Shown here one piece after another: positions 35,790 through 47,206 of a stretch of DNA of 64,000 bases; position 1 is the first letter of the stretch; every line of letters starts with the position of its first letter. The translations under genes and the position numbers were made by a program. Below the pieces are notes generated by a model. It was not told where the DNA came from and made no database searches. It saw nothing but the letters and a program-made list of their open reading frames with translations. The stretch comes from Lunularia cruciata (taxonomy: Eukaryota; Streptophyta; Marchantiopsida; Lunulariales; Lunulariaceae). The stretch covers positions 19,856,517 to 19,920,516 of the forward strand of contig OX419755.1 of assembly GCA_948567375.1 (NCBI GenBank). Reading direction: 5' to 3'.

Positions 35790-37650
35790 CATTTCAACAT
35801 CATGCGATTTCAACATCCTCCTCATTGATTTGTCTCTCCAAGTTATTCAAAGGTTGCTTGTATGGAAGGCGGGCATAACAAATGATGGTTATGTGCCCAA
35901 CTCGGCTGCAATTGTTATAATTGCAATTGTAACAATGTTGTTGTTCTACTTGAGCTCCTTCCCTTTGTGGGACTCCATCTCTCCTTTTGTTGACTTGTAC
36001 CTGTTCTCCTTGGAGCGGTCTTGCTCCTTGGTCTTGAAAATAGATGTTGCACAATATCAAAGAATTGATCCACCAAAGTGCATTGTCTCAGCCCAATAGA
36101 CTACCCCTTCACCTACTCCAAGCACTCTTGCAATTCTTTGAGCACACACAATAGCTTCAAAAATGATGCAAGGTATCATGTCATTACCTCTTGGCAGATT
36201 TGCTCTTTTAACTCTTTTTTGAAAATTTCAAGAGCTTTTGTTGGGCTCATATTGGTTATTGCAACATGTAGATCAAGAAATGCCTCAACTTATTCTTGTA
36301 TGTTTTTTTTCAATCCATGTAGTTGATTTCAAGCCATTTGCACAAAATCCACGGATTGGAAATCCTTCAGCAACCCTTCTTGCATTGCCGTCCAAGTGAT
36401 TTCTCTTCTTTTACCAACCTTGATCATTCCCAAGCATCATACCATGTGAGGTCTTTATTGTTTAGGTACTCATATGCAAACAGACCTATGAAATGATTGG
36501 TGATCTCAATTGTAAATAATCTAAAGTATCAGCTCATTCTTGAGATTTAGTTTTCCACTACTCCTATGGAACATTGTTCCTTGTAGGACTCAATGTTGTA
36601 TGTTTTTTTCATCCTTAGTAACAATGTGGCTTCATGGTTCATCGAGGTTGGTGTCATTGGCATGAAGGACTTTCCAAGTACTTCGGCCGTGGTTATTGGG
36701 TGTTTGGATGATTCTTCTTCTTGTATTCCATGATCATTCTTGACGCTATGAACTTGACTTTGTAATACCTCCATTGTCATCTTGATCTCCTAAAACTAAT
36801 TCAACATCCCATGCATTCCTTGCATCAGATCCTACAACTATGGCTCCATGATTCATACACATGGCAAATGCTCAATCAATACTTCCTACTTCAATAGGGG
36901 GTAAATATGGTCACTTGTGAGAGGACATGGAAAATTTGAACAAACATTAGGGCCTCAAATATTATCACTTGTTGATAATATTCCTCATCAAAATTGTAGA
37001 CTACAAAATCCTCAAACATCACTTTTGGCCTAACTACATAACAGATTTTGACTTGAGTGTTGAAAGGGAAAATATTCTGTATATTCAGATCTATTGCCTC
37101 ATAATAGAATGTAAATTTTCAAATCCTACTCTCTATTATATATTATCACAGGCAAAATCATCGGGCTTGGCAAACTCATTATTATGTCCATGAACTCCAC
37201 TCCAAAATGATAAACAAGATATACTCTCACTTGCTCACATTGGATGTTCATCATGATCTTAATGTGAAATAAACTCACAAATGGAAAATGATGTACATGA
37301 AGTTGTCCTCCAAGAACTTCCATCCTCTCTCTAAAACACCCCTAATCTATTGATTGCACTACTTTTTTCTCCCCTCAAAATTATTTAGTATTAGTAGCCC
37401 ATGTTCCTCCAAGAAGGGTGATCCATTTCCTTGGATTAAATAACCTGCTTTGATACCATTGTAATGTTTCAAAATAGGAGAAACCCCAAGCAAAACACAA
37501 GAGAAGAAACAAAAGGTTTCATCTCTCAATACTTTAATGCCCCAAAGAAGCACATTGTCTTTATTATATAGCAAAGAGGATTCACTGAAAGGGAGCTACA
37601 CTCTTGGATCATATACATGGATTGGTGACATGTCAACAAGCTCCACCCTT
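35790..37650 (-). mobile_element. Decayed LTR retrotransposon remnant, gag side only
   Basis: Read on the minus strand, a candidate 5' LTR (about 37648 to 37462, TGTTGACATG...ATTACA) is followed by a tRNA-Met-type primer site (TGGTATCAAAGC, 37458-37447). A decayed gag frame comes next, with YLNNKDLTWYDAWE near 36450 and a CCHC-like knuckle (CYNC...GHITIIC) near 35910. No protease, reverse transcriptase or integrase follows, and I found no second LTR. The element therefore seems truncated after gag. Stops and frame changes are frequent. Confidence 0.6.
35800..36780 (-). pseudogene. Degenerate gag with zinc-knuckle remnant
   Basis: Fragments of a Ty3/gypsy-type gag are spread over several frames, broken by stops: the capsid-like AMQEGLLKDF and TKALEIFKKELKEQICQEV stretches, then a knuckle whose first two cysteines (CYNC) are followed by an extra NYNNC before GHITIIC. 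It cannot yield a full product. Confidence 0.55.
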
Positions 37651-38615
37651 AAATTAGCTGATCCTTGTCCTATTTGGTCGATCAAGCAAGTTTGACCAAG
37701 GGGAATATTTGAGGAATCTTCTTGTACAAAGTTCAAAATAGTATGATTGAGATATAGTTAGAGAAATCTCAATAAGATGAACAAGAGGGGGAGAAACTGA
37801 TGTCTTTCTCTCAAAGGGGGAGAAGTTTTGAGGCCTAGTTCATCAATTTAGGCCTTTGAAATTGGTTATGAAGTTTTCAAGGTGTTTTTTGCCTTTGCTC
37901 TATTGGTGAAAGTACTCTTTTTGTGACACCTCTATCTAATCTATTTAGACCTTAATATATAACATCCCTAAAGATATTACAAAAATTATTTCCATCTCTA
38001 GATAATCTATCTAGCTAATGGTATTGTGACATGCAATCATGCCAAACTTCTCCAACATGTTGATAAATTGATAAAAAATAATCAGATCACTTGATGATGG
38101 AGACCTTCTTGCCTAATTGAACTCAAAATTAAGGCTCTCACTATCTCTCTTCTACTTTGATACCATGGTTAAAAAATTAATTTTTTGATAAATAGATAAA
38201 AAAAGATCATATCACTTGATGATGAAGACCTTCTTGCCAAATTGAACTAAAAATTGAGGTTCTCACTATCTCTCTTCTACTTTGATACCATATTATCAAA
38301 TGAAAAATGAGAGTGGAGATACCAAAGAATGGCTTGTGTGTAGGAACATATATAGGTTCAGAAGAAGGTACAAAAGTAGGTCAAGTTACTCTTCATCATA
38401 ACTCTGAAGTGGTGATTAACAAGAAATGGTTATTAAAGAATAAACAATGACTAAGGATTAACTCTCCTGCATTCACTAGTCACTAAGAAGTTACTTCATC
38501 AACACTTGTGAATGTGACTAGCACTAAACAAATAATGTGAGGCTTATTATATTAATGTATACTTTTTGGCATAACACATGAACCTATATAGTCATAACAT
38601 ATTGTAGATTGAAAT
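37651..38615. other. LTR and primer-site fragments between two retroelements
   Basis: Left of the gypsy copy are further minus-strand retroelement pieces. They comprise the tandem primer-site units (38066-38300) and, after them, an LTR-like tract up to about 38575 (on the minus strand starting TGTTATGCC and running to the TGGTATCAAAG site). No coding sequence is recognised. Confidence 0.4.
38066..38300 (-). repeat. Tandem units each ending in a primer-site motif
   Basis: Two units about 125 bp apart share ATCACTTGATGATG, AGACCTTCTTGCC, AATTGAACT, CTCACTATCTCTCTTCTA and CTTTGATACCAT. The last word is the reverse complement of ATGGTATCAAAG, the primer-binding site typical of plant LTR retrotransposons. 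The boundary of an element thus seems to be duplicated in tandem. Confidence 0.6.
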
Positions 38616-39026
38616 TGTAAAAGACCAAGACCGAGGAGAGAAATAGGAGAATGGAAACTCACATTGGGACACTTGAATGTAGGAAAACTCTAAATGCCTA
38701 GCATGAGCTTTAGCTTGGTGTTTATAGGTAGCATACAAGGCTCTTGAGAAGCTTCTCAAGAAGTTTCCTTGAGCCGCTTGCTTAAAGTGCAAGCCAAGTT
38801 AACCAGGAAGCTTCTCAAGAAGCTTCCTTCTAGAAGCCACTTACTTGGCATGCAAGCTAAGCTAGTTGGAAGCTTCTAAAAGCTACCTACTTGGGATGCA
38901 AGTTAAGCTAATTAGGAAGCTTCCCAAGAAGCTTCCTAGATACTTTTAGAATATTCTGGGCTAATTTGGCTTATTCTCTACTTCGTTAGCCTTATTAACT
39001 ATGTTATTAAACTCCTTATTGTTACA
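38616..39026 (-). repeat. Left LTR (3' LTR) of gypsy element
   Basis: 411 bp, TGTAAAAGACC to TTGTTACA. It holds several GAAGCTTC palindromes, mostly as paired GGAAGCTTCTCAAGAAGCTT units, and a GAATATTC. It aligns with the right LTR over its full length. Confidence 0.93.
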
Positions 39027-42000
39027 TATTCTCCCACCGCTAGTTAGTGACATCCTTGTCGCCATTGAAGCTTCATACTTTTGAATGGCCGTATGTGCAT
39101 TCTGGAGTTGAGAAAGAGGTTCCCATGTGGCATCATGAAGGAGATACCCTTTCCAAAGGACGTTGTACTCCACATGTTGTTGACATCTTTGTTGAATGAG
39201 GCGACGTGCAAGGATACGATCAACTTTGTACTCCTCATGATAATTGATAGGGATGGGAAAAGGTGGAGGTTGGATATGGGAGGAAAAAGAAGATGGGTTA
39301 GGAACAAAGGGTTTCAGCTTGGAAATATGAAAGATAGGGTGGATGTTCATATGACAAGGTAAGGCAAGTTGATACGCAATAAGAGAGATGATTTGGGTGA
39401 CATCAAAGGTCTTATCCAATTAGGGGTGAGTTTACAAACTTGGGTTTCAAGTGGGAGGCGTAGATTACTAGAGGATAACATGACTTTATCACCAATTGCA
39501 AAGGTGAGATCACAACGATAGTGGTATGCAGATTGTTTCTGACAATTTTGAGCAACAAGGAGGTGAGATTTGGCTTGTTGGAGAGATTGGGATATGGTGG
39601 TCAAGAAGGTTGAAGTATGAGGGACCTAAGATGGAGGAGGAGCAAGAAGAGAATCTAGAACAAGCAGATCTTGGCCAAAATTGAGAAAGAAAGGAGAAAA
39701 TCTGGTGCTTGCTTATTTGGAATCATTGTAGGTAAATTTTGCAACTCCAAGACATTCATCCCAATTAGTATGGTGGACATTTACAAAGGCACACAACATA
39801 TCCTCCAAGGTACAATTTGCACATTTGGTTTGTCCATCAGTTTGAAGATGATAGGCCGTGGACAAAGCAAGCTTGGTGCTGAGTATTTGGAAGAGTGCTT
39901 GCCAAACCTTCCTAGTGAACCGAGGACCACAGTCAAAATAAGTACATGTGGCATCCCATGATGCTTGAAGACGTTGTCAAAGAAGATTTGCACTAAGGTT
40001 GGAGCATCCACAATATCAAAGGTTGGTGCCAAGTGGATTGCTTACTAAGCTTTACAAATACCACAATTGTTGTGTGTCCTTGCTTTGTCTTGGGCAAGGA
40101 TGTGATGAGATCCAAGCTCACATGTTCTCATCAAGTGGATGGAATAGGGAGTGGTTGAAGGAGTCCACTTGGCTTCTGGTTGCTAGCCTTGTTACATTGG
40201 TAGCTCTCACATGATTGAACAAACTCTCAAACATCTCGTGTCATGTTGGGCCACCACCATTGGCATTGGAGTGTACCCAAGGTCTTATCCACACCCATGT
40301 GACCAACTATTGGTAAATCATGGGCTTCTTGAAGGCGCACAAGTTAAGATCACCTTTGGTTGGAACATAGATATGGTCATGGAATAGAAGGCCTTCCTTG
40401 AAGGAGAAGGTGTTGTACTCCTTGTTGCGTGTTGTAAGATGATCATGTACCATTTGGAAGAAGGGATCTTGTTGTAGAGCTGACCAAAACTTGGTTTAAT
40501 CCTTGGAGTCAAGTAACACCATTGTAATTGTTGCCGTGATAAGAGGAAGAAACTTCAAATCAGGTCATTGTGATAGAGCATCAAGGATGACATGGAACCA
40601 ACTTGGTTTGAACTCAAGTTTGATGTCAAAAAATTGGAGTTGTTCCTCCCATCAATGATGTCAACTCTTCATGTGTTCCAAGTGTAAGGTCTACAACAAT
40701 GGTTTGTGATCAGTTTGCATGATCACTTGTTCCTCCAAGAGATAATGCTTCCATACCTTGGGGACATATACCATTGCAAGTTGTTCTTGATCTTGAGAAG
40801 AGTAATTTCTTTCAATAGTATTTAGTTGGCAAGACACAAAGGCAATAGGATGTAGTCCATCTAGGAATTCTTGTTGCAACACAACTTCAATTGCAAAATT
40901 AGAAGCATCAAAATCAACCACACAAGGTAGTTGAGGATCATATGGTTGAAGAATGGGCCTTGAAGACACCATATGTTTCAGCTTCTGGAATGCTTCTTTG
41001 ATGCTTGGTGGTCCACTGGAAGCTCAAGTTCTTCCTCAAGAGGTCAGTCAATGATGCAACCACATGAGCATAATAATGGATGAACGGTTGGTAAAAAATG
41101 GCCAATTCATGAAATGCCCATATTTTTGTAGCATCCTTCGGAGTAGGCCAATCAGTAGTAGCCTTGATTTTCTCCTCTTCCATCTTGATCTCCTATGATG
41201 AGACCTTGTGACCCAAGAAGGTAACTTCCTTTTGCCAAAAGGTACACTTTGACTTCTTATAGTAAAATTTCCATTGTCGTAGTCATCTTAGGACTTCTTG
41301 CACATGATTCACATGTTTTGCCTTTATCTTGCTATAGATTAAGATATCATCCAAGAACACCACCACGTACCGATCCAGTAGTCCATCCAACACCCAATGC
41401 ATCTGATCCATGAAAACTACTGGAGCATTAGTGAGCCCAAAAGGTAGAACTCTCCACTTCAAATGCCCATGCCTTGTGCAAAAGGTAGTCTTTTGTACAT
41501 CCTCCCTATCAATGGAGATTTGCCAATAGCTGCTGCAAAGATCCAACTTGGAAAAGTATTGTGCTCCACTCAATTGATCAAGAAAGTCATTGTTCCAAGG
41601 CAAGGGATATGCATTCTTCATTGTTTGCTTATTGAGCCCACAGTAATCAATATAGAAACAAAGTCCTCCATCCTTCTTCGAAACAAATAGTACCGGTGCC
41701 TCCCAAGGAGAGTTGCTATGTTATATGAAGTTCTTCTCCAAGAACTCCGTAAGTGTTTTTTGCAACTCCTCCAACTCCTTTGGTGAGAGCCAATAGATTG
41801 GTCTACTCACTGGAGTACTCCTTGGTAATAACTCAATCTTGAAGAGCATACCACGATTGGAGGGTAATCCCTTTGGCAGATCATCCAGAAACACGTCTGC
41901 AAACTCTTGAACTATCTGATCAACCATTGCTTGATGAGGCTCTTGGACCTCCTCAGATTGTCCTTGTGCAATTGGCTTGATCTACACCACAAAAATAGAC

Positions 42001-42557
42001 TTATCTTCTTCCAAAGCTTGCTCTATGACTGCTTCACCAACAAACTTCCTATCTTGGGACTCATCTTTCTTCAAAACTTGCTCCATGGCTACTTTCCTAG
42101 TAAAATTCCTATCTTGGGACTCATTTCCCTTCAAAGCTTGCTCTATGGCTACCTTCTCGATAAACTTCCCAACTTAGGACTGACTATTTTTGGGTATCTT
42201 ACTCAAAGGGGCCAGACAATCTGATCAAAAATTCCTACCTTGATGTTGTACTTGAATTTGTCGTTGGGTCCAATCAAATTGAGCCTTATGATGTTCAAAC
42301 CAAGGTAGTCCTAGAATGACATCATAATGTAGACTTGCCACTACAAACCTCATACACTCTAAATACTCCTTCCCAATCTTGAAGGTAACAGGATGCAAGG
42401 TACGGAATGCAAAACCTTTTCTACCATCCACCATCATTAATCTACTTCTAATTATTTGCTTGATAGGAATACCCAATTCCTTTGCTACTTGCATAGACAT
42501 GCAATTCTCTGAACTTCCAAAACCAACCAAAATCTTACAACCCCAATTAGATATCAT
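38961..42557 (-). pseudogene. Broken gypsy pol: PR, RT, RNase H, IN, chromodomain
   Basis: Pol runs right to left in fragments. Protease is at 42557-42225 (DVILGLPWFEHH is clear, but the active-site Asp position reads Gly in LVGFGSSEN). Reverse transcriptase is at 41927-41283, with FSKLDLCSSYWQI, RVLPFGLTNAPVVF and the catalytic VFLDDILIYS preserved. RNase H is at 41183-40691 (VDFDASNFAIEVVLQQ). Integrase has an HHCC zinc region near 40330-40150 with a stop inside, and a core near 40032-39781 (FFDNVFKHHGMPH). Its C-terminal part is at 39604-39347 (IGDKVMLSS). The chromodomain is at about 39230-39070 (YKVDRILARR, EYNVLWKGY, ATWEPLSQL). No single frame spans it, so it is inactive as read. Confidence 0.9.
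39027..39040 (-). other. Polypurine tract of gypsy element
   Basis: On the minus strand GCGGTGGGAGAATA directly precedes the 3' LTR. This is the expected position of the plus-strand DNA primer in LTR retrotransposons. Confidence 0.7.
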
Positions 42558-42599
42558 ACCTTACAAGTGAAGCAAACTTGCATAGGTCAAGCCTTCAAT

Positions 42600-43500
42600 C
42601 CCATTGGAACTAATCAAGCTCCCAATAGACTGCTCAAAATCTCTTATTGGAATTGTTTGTTTCACTTATTGTTTTGCTCCACAAACTCCATTTGGGCAAC
42701 TTGTTAAGGTCGCACATTCTTGAGTAGACATTCAACGATTCAATGTCACAATTGGCAACAATCAAACAACTACCATTTTGTAACAGTTTCTCTTCATCTG
42801 CAATGCCTAGTGGTCTCTGATGAATGGCATTGGTAGGTTTTGTGGAGGTCAAGGTCAAAACCAAGTTGTTGCAACCAAGGAATCAAAACGTTTGGCCAAC
42901 CACATGGCTTCTTCCAAGTGTTGTGGCTCTCGCATGGTTACTTCTTGTTTGGTTCTTGACTTCAAGCCCCTCACAAATCAATCCAAAGGTTCACCTTCCA
43001 ATCTATCTGGAATTTGCATGATGGTGTTTTGGAATTACGTGATATAACTTCTTATAGAGCCAATCTGTTTCAACTCTACCAACCTATCTCGAGCAGATTG
43101 TGTGGCATTTATAGCTTTGGAACCGACTAATTATTTTGCACTCTTGAATTCTACCCACGTCAAGATTGGTGCAACAATTTTTTGTTCAGCTCATTCCACT
43201 CAAAATCTCCACAATAGCTTTGCTACTCCATCCATTTGGCTAGAAGCCAAGATAATCTATTTTTGCTTGTCTTGTAGATTGGTAGCTTTAAAAGAATCTT
43301 CATAGTCAAACACAAAGTTCTCCATTGCACATGGGAGATTCTTGCCTTCAAGTACCTTGGGTTTAGGGAATCAAATTTGATCTTCTCCTTCGGAAATTGG
43401 TACTCTCTCGACGTGCTCTTGTTGTCAAAGATCTCTTCATCAAACAATCAAGTAAGGTGCTCAATTTCTTGCTACATAGCAAGGATAACCTCGGGCATTA
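42600..43500 (-). pseudogene. Broken gypsy gag
   Basis: The sequence between the primer site and protease encodes, in shifting frames, gag-like fragments. One frame gives GKNLPCAMENFVFDYEDSF and SSQMDGVAKLLW, and another gives FPKEKIKFDSLNPRYL. Frame changes and stops show that it is not functional. No intact zinc knuckle was found. Confidence 0.6.
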
Positions 43501-43765
43501 CCGCCATGGTTGCTACTCTATCATGCCACCCCTAATCTATCTAATTTATTAGCACATAGAAGTAGCACGTCCACCATTTCTCCATAAGTTACAATCGGAA
43601 GCACTAAGGGTACTCAAATATGGTGATCAAATGCAAAAAAAATTGTCCAAAGCGTGAGGTGATGAATTGTATGAAACATTGCTCGGGTAGTATTTGGACA
43701 CAAAAATCCTAATCATTTGGTGGAAGTAGATTTGGTGGTCCCTAAATTCCATCCATCCTATTCCT

Positions 43766-43778
43766 ACTATGATACCAA
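43766..43778 (-). other. Primer-binding site of gypsy element
   Basis: Directly inside the 5' LTR the minus strand reads TTGGTATCATAGT. The first eight bases after T match the initiator-Met tRNA primer motif TGGTATCA; the rest has diverged. Confidence 0.7.
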
Positions 43779-44206
43779 TGTAAAAGATCGAGACCAAGGA
43801 GAGAAATAAGAGAATGGAAATTCACATTGGGACACGTGAATGTGGAGAAACTCGGAATGCTTAGCATGAGCTTTAGGCTTTTGGTATTTATAGGTAGCAT
43901 AAAATGCTCTTGAGAAGCTTCTCAAGAAGTTTCATTAAGTCACTTTTTTAGAATGCAAGCCAAGTTAACCAGGAAGCTTCTCAAGAAGCTTCCTTCTAGA
44001 AGTTGTCTACTTGGCGTGCAAGTTAAGCTAGTTGGAAGCTTCTAGAAATTTTCTTCTATAAACTACTTACTTGGGCTGCAAGTTAAGCTACTTGGGAAAC
44101 TTCCCAAGAAGCTTCCTAGATACTTCTGGAATATTTTGGGCTAATTTGGCTTATTCTCTACTTCGTTAACCTTACTAATTACGTTGCTAAACTCCATATT
44201 GTTACA
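43779..44206 (-). repeat. Right LTR (5', promoter-side) of gypsy element
   Basis: 428 bp, TGTAAAAGATCG to TTGTTACA. As the element reads leftward, this LTR should drive transcription. It carries repeated GAAGCTTC palindromes and, at 44035-44047, GAAGCTTCTAGAA, a three-unit match to the heat-shock element pattern GAAnnTTCnnGAA. Confidence 0.93.
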
Positions 44207-44290
44207 GAAATTATCTCCCAAAACATGCAGCACAAAAAAACAACATATATCACATTATTATGATACAATACCAAAATACAATATTTTTTA

Positions 44291-44565
44291 TTGTAGTCAA
44301 AAAGCTTGAGAATGGGTGGAAACAATAACTAATTAATTATGTTTACAAACAAAAGGAGAAATAAAGATAGGAAAAATGTGTACTTTTTTGTCACATCACT
44401 CAATCTAGACTACATAAATTGACAAGCATTGGGCTTCTTAACGAAGAAGAAAAAAAGATCCGATTGAGTTGTCGATGTGGGAGAATTACCCATTGTATTG
44501 AGGAAGAGTTTGTGTGCTTCATGCTATGGATGATGTGCAATTTAGAGCAGCTCTACAAATTCTGA
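44291..44565 (+). repeat. Unit 2 of the ~300-bp direct duplication, degenerate
   Basis: This block aligns with 25278-25580 but is more AT-rich and has small deletions, for example loss of the GATCGGTTTGCTTCCGATCG segment. It begins 80 bases outside the gypsy target duplication. No ATG5 coding sequence follows it. Confidence 0.72.
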
Positions 44566-46091
44566 AGTTCTGAAATTTTTGTACATTTGTGATTTATAGA
44601 ATTGAATACAATTTATTTAAAACATATCAAAATTTGGTATTGATATGATCAAATCAAAGCAAATATATACAATTAGAAAGTTTCTGATTGAAAAAATATA
44701 TATCATATTCTGATAATACATCATTTAAAATACTATATTAAAATAATTTAGTTTTGAAACATAATGATAATAAATTAACAAATCATGCTTATAGAAAAAT
44801 GTAATAGAGATACATTCAAATATATTCAATATGTTAGATAGGAAGTAGGATAATTTAAAGAAAATTCTTATATTTAAGTAGAGAATGAAATTATTTTAAA
44901 TTGAGAAAAAATATTAAAGTTTAAGTACCATCAACATTTCTAAACTCCAAAGTGTATAACGCTTGATACTATGTAGATATTATGAACCTTTTGAAAATAA
45001 GTAATTATAAACTCTAAAATATTAAATTTGAAAAGAAAAAATTCTAAAAAATAATAAGTATCTTAGACTAACCATGAATCATATCATAATAAGTATTTCC
45101 GAGTTTCTATTTTGAGACTATAAGACATACATATTATGAACTAAAGGACATTGGAATACATCTAAAACTATGAGATATAATGGTTATAGTTCAAAAAGTC
45201 TATAAGAATTCAAATATATATTTTCCTAAATTCTGGAAATAAATAATTATAAAATTTTAATTCTTAAAACTCTTATAATTATGATTAGAAATCCATATAT
45301 AGTTGAAAATTTTGAATATCTTTTAATAGAGCTGAAAAAGGTTTTAAATCTAGTTTATGATATTATTCCATAAATAAATAAAAATATAAAATTAATAGTC
45401 TATACAAGTTGTGAATTTAAATTTTCTATAAAATTTTAAACTCAAATAAACGTTTTTTATCATTGATAAATTCATTGTAAATTTTTATTTTCTGAGAAAT
45501 TCTGTAAAAATAGCTATATTTTATTTTTAAATAACATGAAAATTTATTACATGGATATAAAAATATACATAAATTAACTTATAGGAATATTTCCATCACT
45601 CCAGAGATTGCTGAACTAATGCTTATAAATAATTTTATATCTAGTATTTAATTCTAATTATATAACATATAAAATAATTTTATTAATTTTCCTAGAATTA
45701 TACTTCAATTTTACACTAAATTTTTGTTCAAATTTAAACATCATCCTTTATCTAGCATTAACACTAAATTGATGTTTGAATTAAAATTAAAGAAGTTTAC
45801 CTCTATAATTTAAACATATATGATGACATGGGAAAAATGAACTTAATGGGATCTTGATAAGAAAATATTCATTTAAATTATATAAATAATTCTGTAAGGA
45901 AGAATCTATAAATATATATATTGTCCTTACATGGGTTTTAGTGAAATAGTATTACCATATTTTACTATTGAAAGTATTGTGATATATTATGCTTAGACAT
46001 CAGATGTTTAAACATAAATAAGTAAATAAATACTTAAAACTTTTATCTAAAAGGTTTTTTAAATATACTTTTAGTACAAAGTTAGTCCTTT
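44566..46091. other. AT-rich sequence, nothing recognised
   Basis: The stretch is strongly AT-rich throughout, without frames above about 60 codons and without clear repeats beyond short TA runs. Confidence 0.55.
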
Positions 46092-46481
46092 TTGGGGAAT
46101 TTTCCAAAGTACCTTACTTCAAAAAGTGTTTCCAAAATGCCTCATGCAGCCAAAGTTATTACTAGAATCCCCTCCTCACTTGACAACTTCAACTCACACA
46201 GCCATGCAACAATAGGATCTTTGCCAAATTGACATACATAGCAACATGAGTGCACAACTTAACATGGCAGAGTGCTTTGACAACATGTGCCATTTTCACA
46301 TGATGTGAGATGCAGTGAACTAAATTTATTAATATTTGTAATGATGAATGGTGTGATTCCTCGTCCTAAAAGGGACAAGTGTGGAGAACGGAACCGATCA
46401 TGGGGATAGAAATTTAAAATGAAAATTGGTTATTTTGGAGAATATTTGTTTTAAAGTAGGGCATTTTGGAAAAGTGCCCAA
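46092..46481. mobile_element. Non-autonomous terminal-inverted-repeat element, Mutator-like
   Basis: The left end reads TTGGGGAATTTTCCAAAGTA then CCTTACTTCAAAAA. The right end, reverse complemented, reads TTGGGCACTTTTCCAAAATG then CCCTACTTTAAAAC. The two ends thus form imperfect inverted repeats of about 35-50 bp around 300 bp of less AT-rich, non-coding DNA. Long ends containing TTTTCCAAAATGCCC resemble plant MULE-type elements. Flanking target duplications are not clear, so the superfamily is tentative. Confidence 0.6.
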
Positions 46482-47140
46482 TATTTTTTAATTATTAAAA
46501 TAATTATAATTATAATAATATGCATACATAGATATAAAAATATGATATAATCTGGAAGTAAATTGAATTATTAATTATAATGTTAGATTATATCAATCAT
46601 CATAAATATTTTTAAAAATATATTAAATTTAGAAGGATCAACTATAATTGTTATAGAATTATATATCAAATTATAATTTTTTATAAAATAATGTACACTA
46701 TGTATGTCGTCCCTTTGGTGCAATCCCTGACAATCTTGTTAAGAAAAATATTCATTGATCTGTATAACTTACAAACTAGAGCAACAAAGAGGATACCTCA
46801 ACTACATACTGTTACATGTGGAGCTTTTGGCCATTTCATTCCACTCGGGCTCATCTAAGTGGATGAATAATCATCTTATCATGACGGATATTTCTCATGG
46901 AAACTATAATCACAATATCCATAATTTTCATCTCATCATGTCATACCAATTACAAGTTCTTTTCAGTCAGTCATGAATTATATGGTGATGATCTTCATTA
47001 TTCACTATCCATAGATTTGAACTTTAAATTAGATTTGTTAATCTACCAGTAAAACTTTACTAAATAATGTAGATGTTATATATCAAACTTTAAATTAGAT
47101 TCATTAAATTTTAAGATAAATTTTACTAATACTATAGATG

Positions 47141-47206
<66 letters not shown>

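Larger units (their letters stand above)
38616..44206 (-). mobile_element. Ty3/gypsy chromovirus, full-length but decayed
   Basis: The element is 5591 bp with LTRs at 38616-39026 and 43779-44206 that start TGTAA and end TTACA. The five bases GAAAT lie directly outside both ends (38611-38615 and 44207-44211), a perfect target duplication. It reads on the minus strand. Next to the right LTR is TTGGTATCAT (primer site), and next to the left LTR a purine tract (GCGGTGGGAGAATA). Domain order is gag, protease, reverse transcriptase, RNase H, integrase, chromodomain, which defines a chromovirus. The two LTRs differ at many positions and by 17 bp in length, so insertion is old. Stops and shifts break gag and pol. 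Confidence 0.95.

Noticed and set aside
38616..44206. CRISPR-like array from the repeated GAAGCTTC words
   Set aside because: The palindromes lie inside two retrotransposon LTRs, with irregular spacing and no unique spacers.
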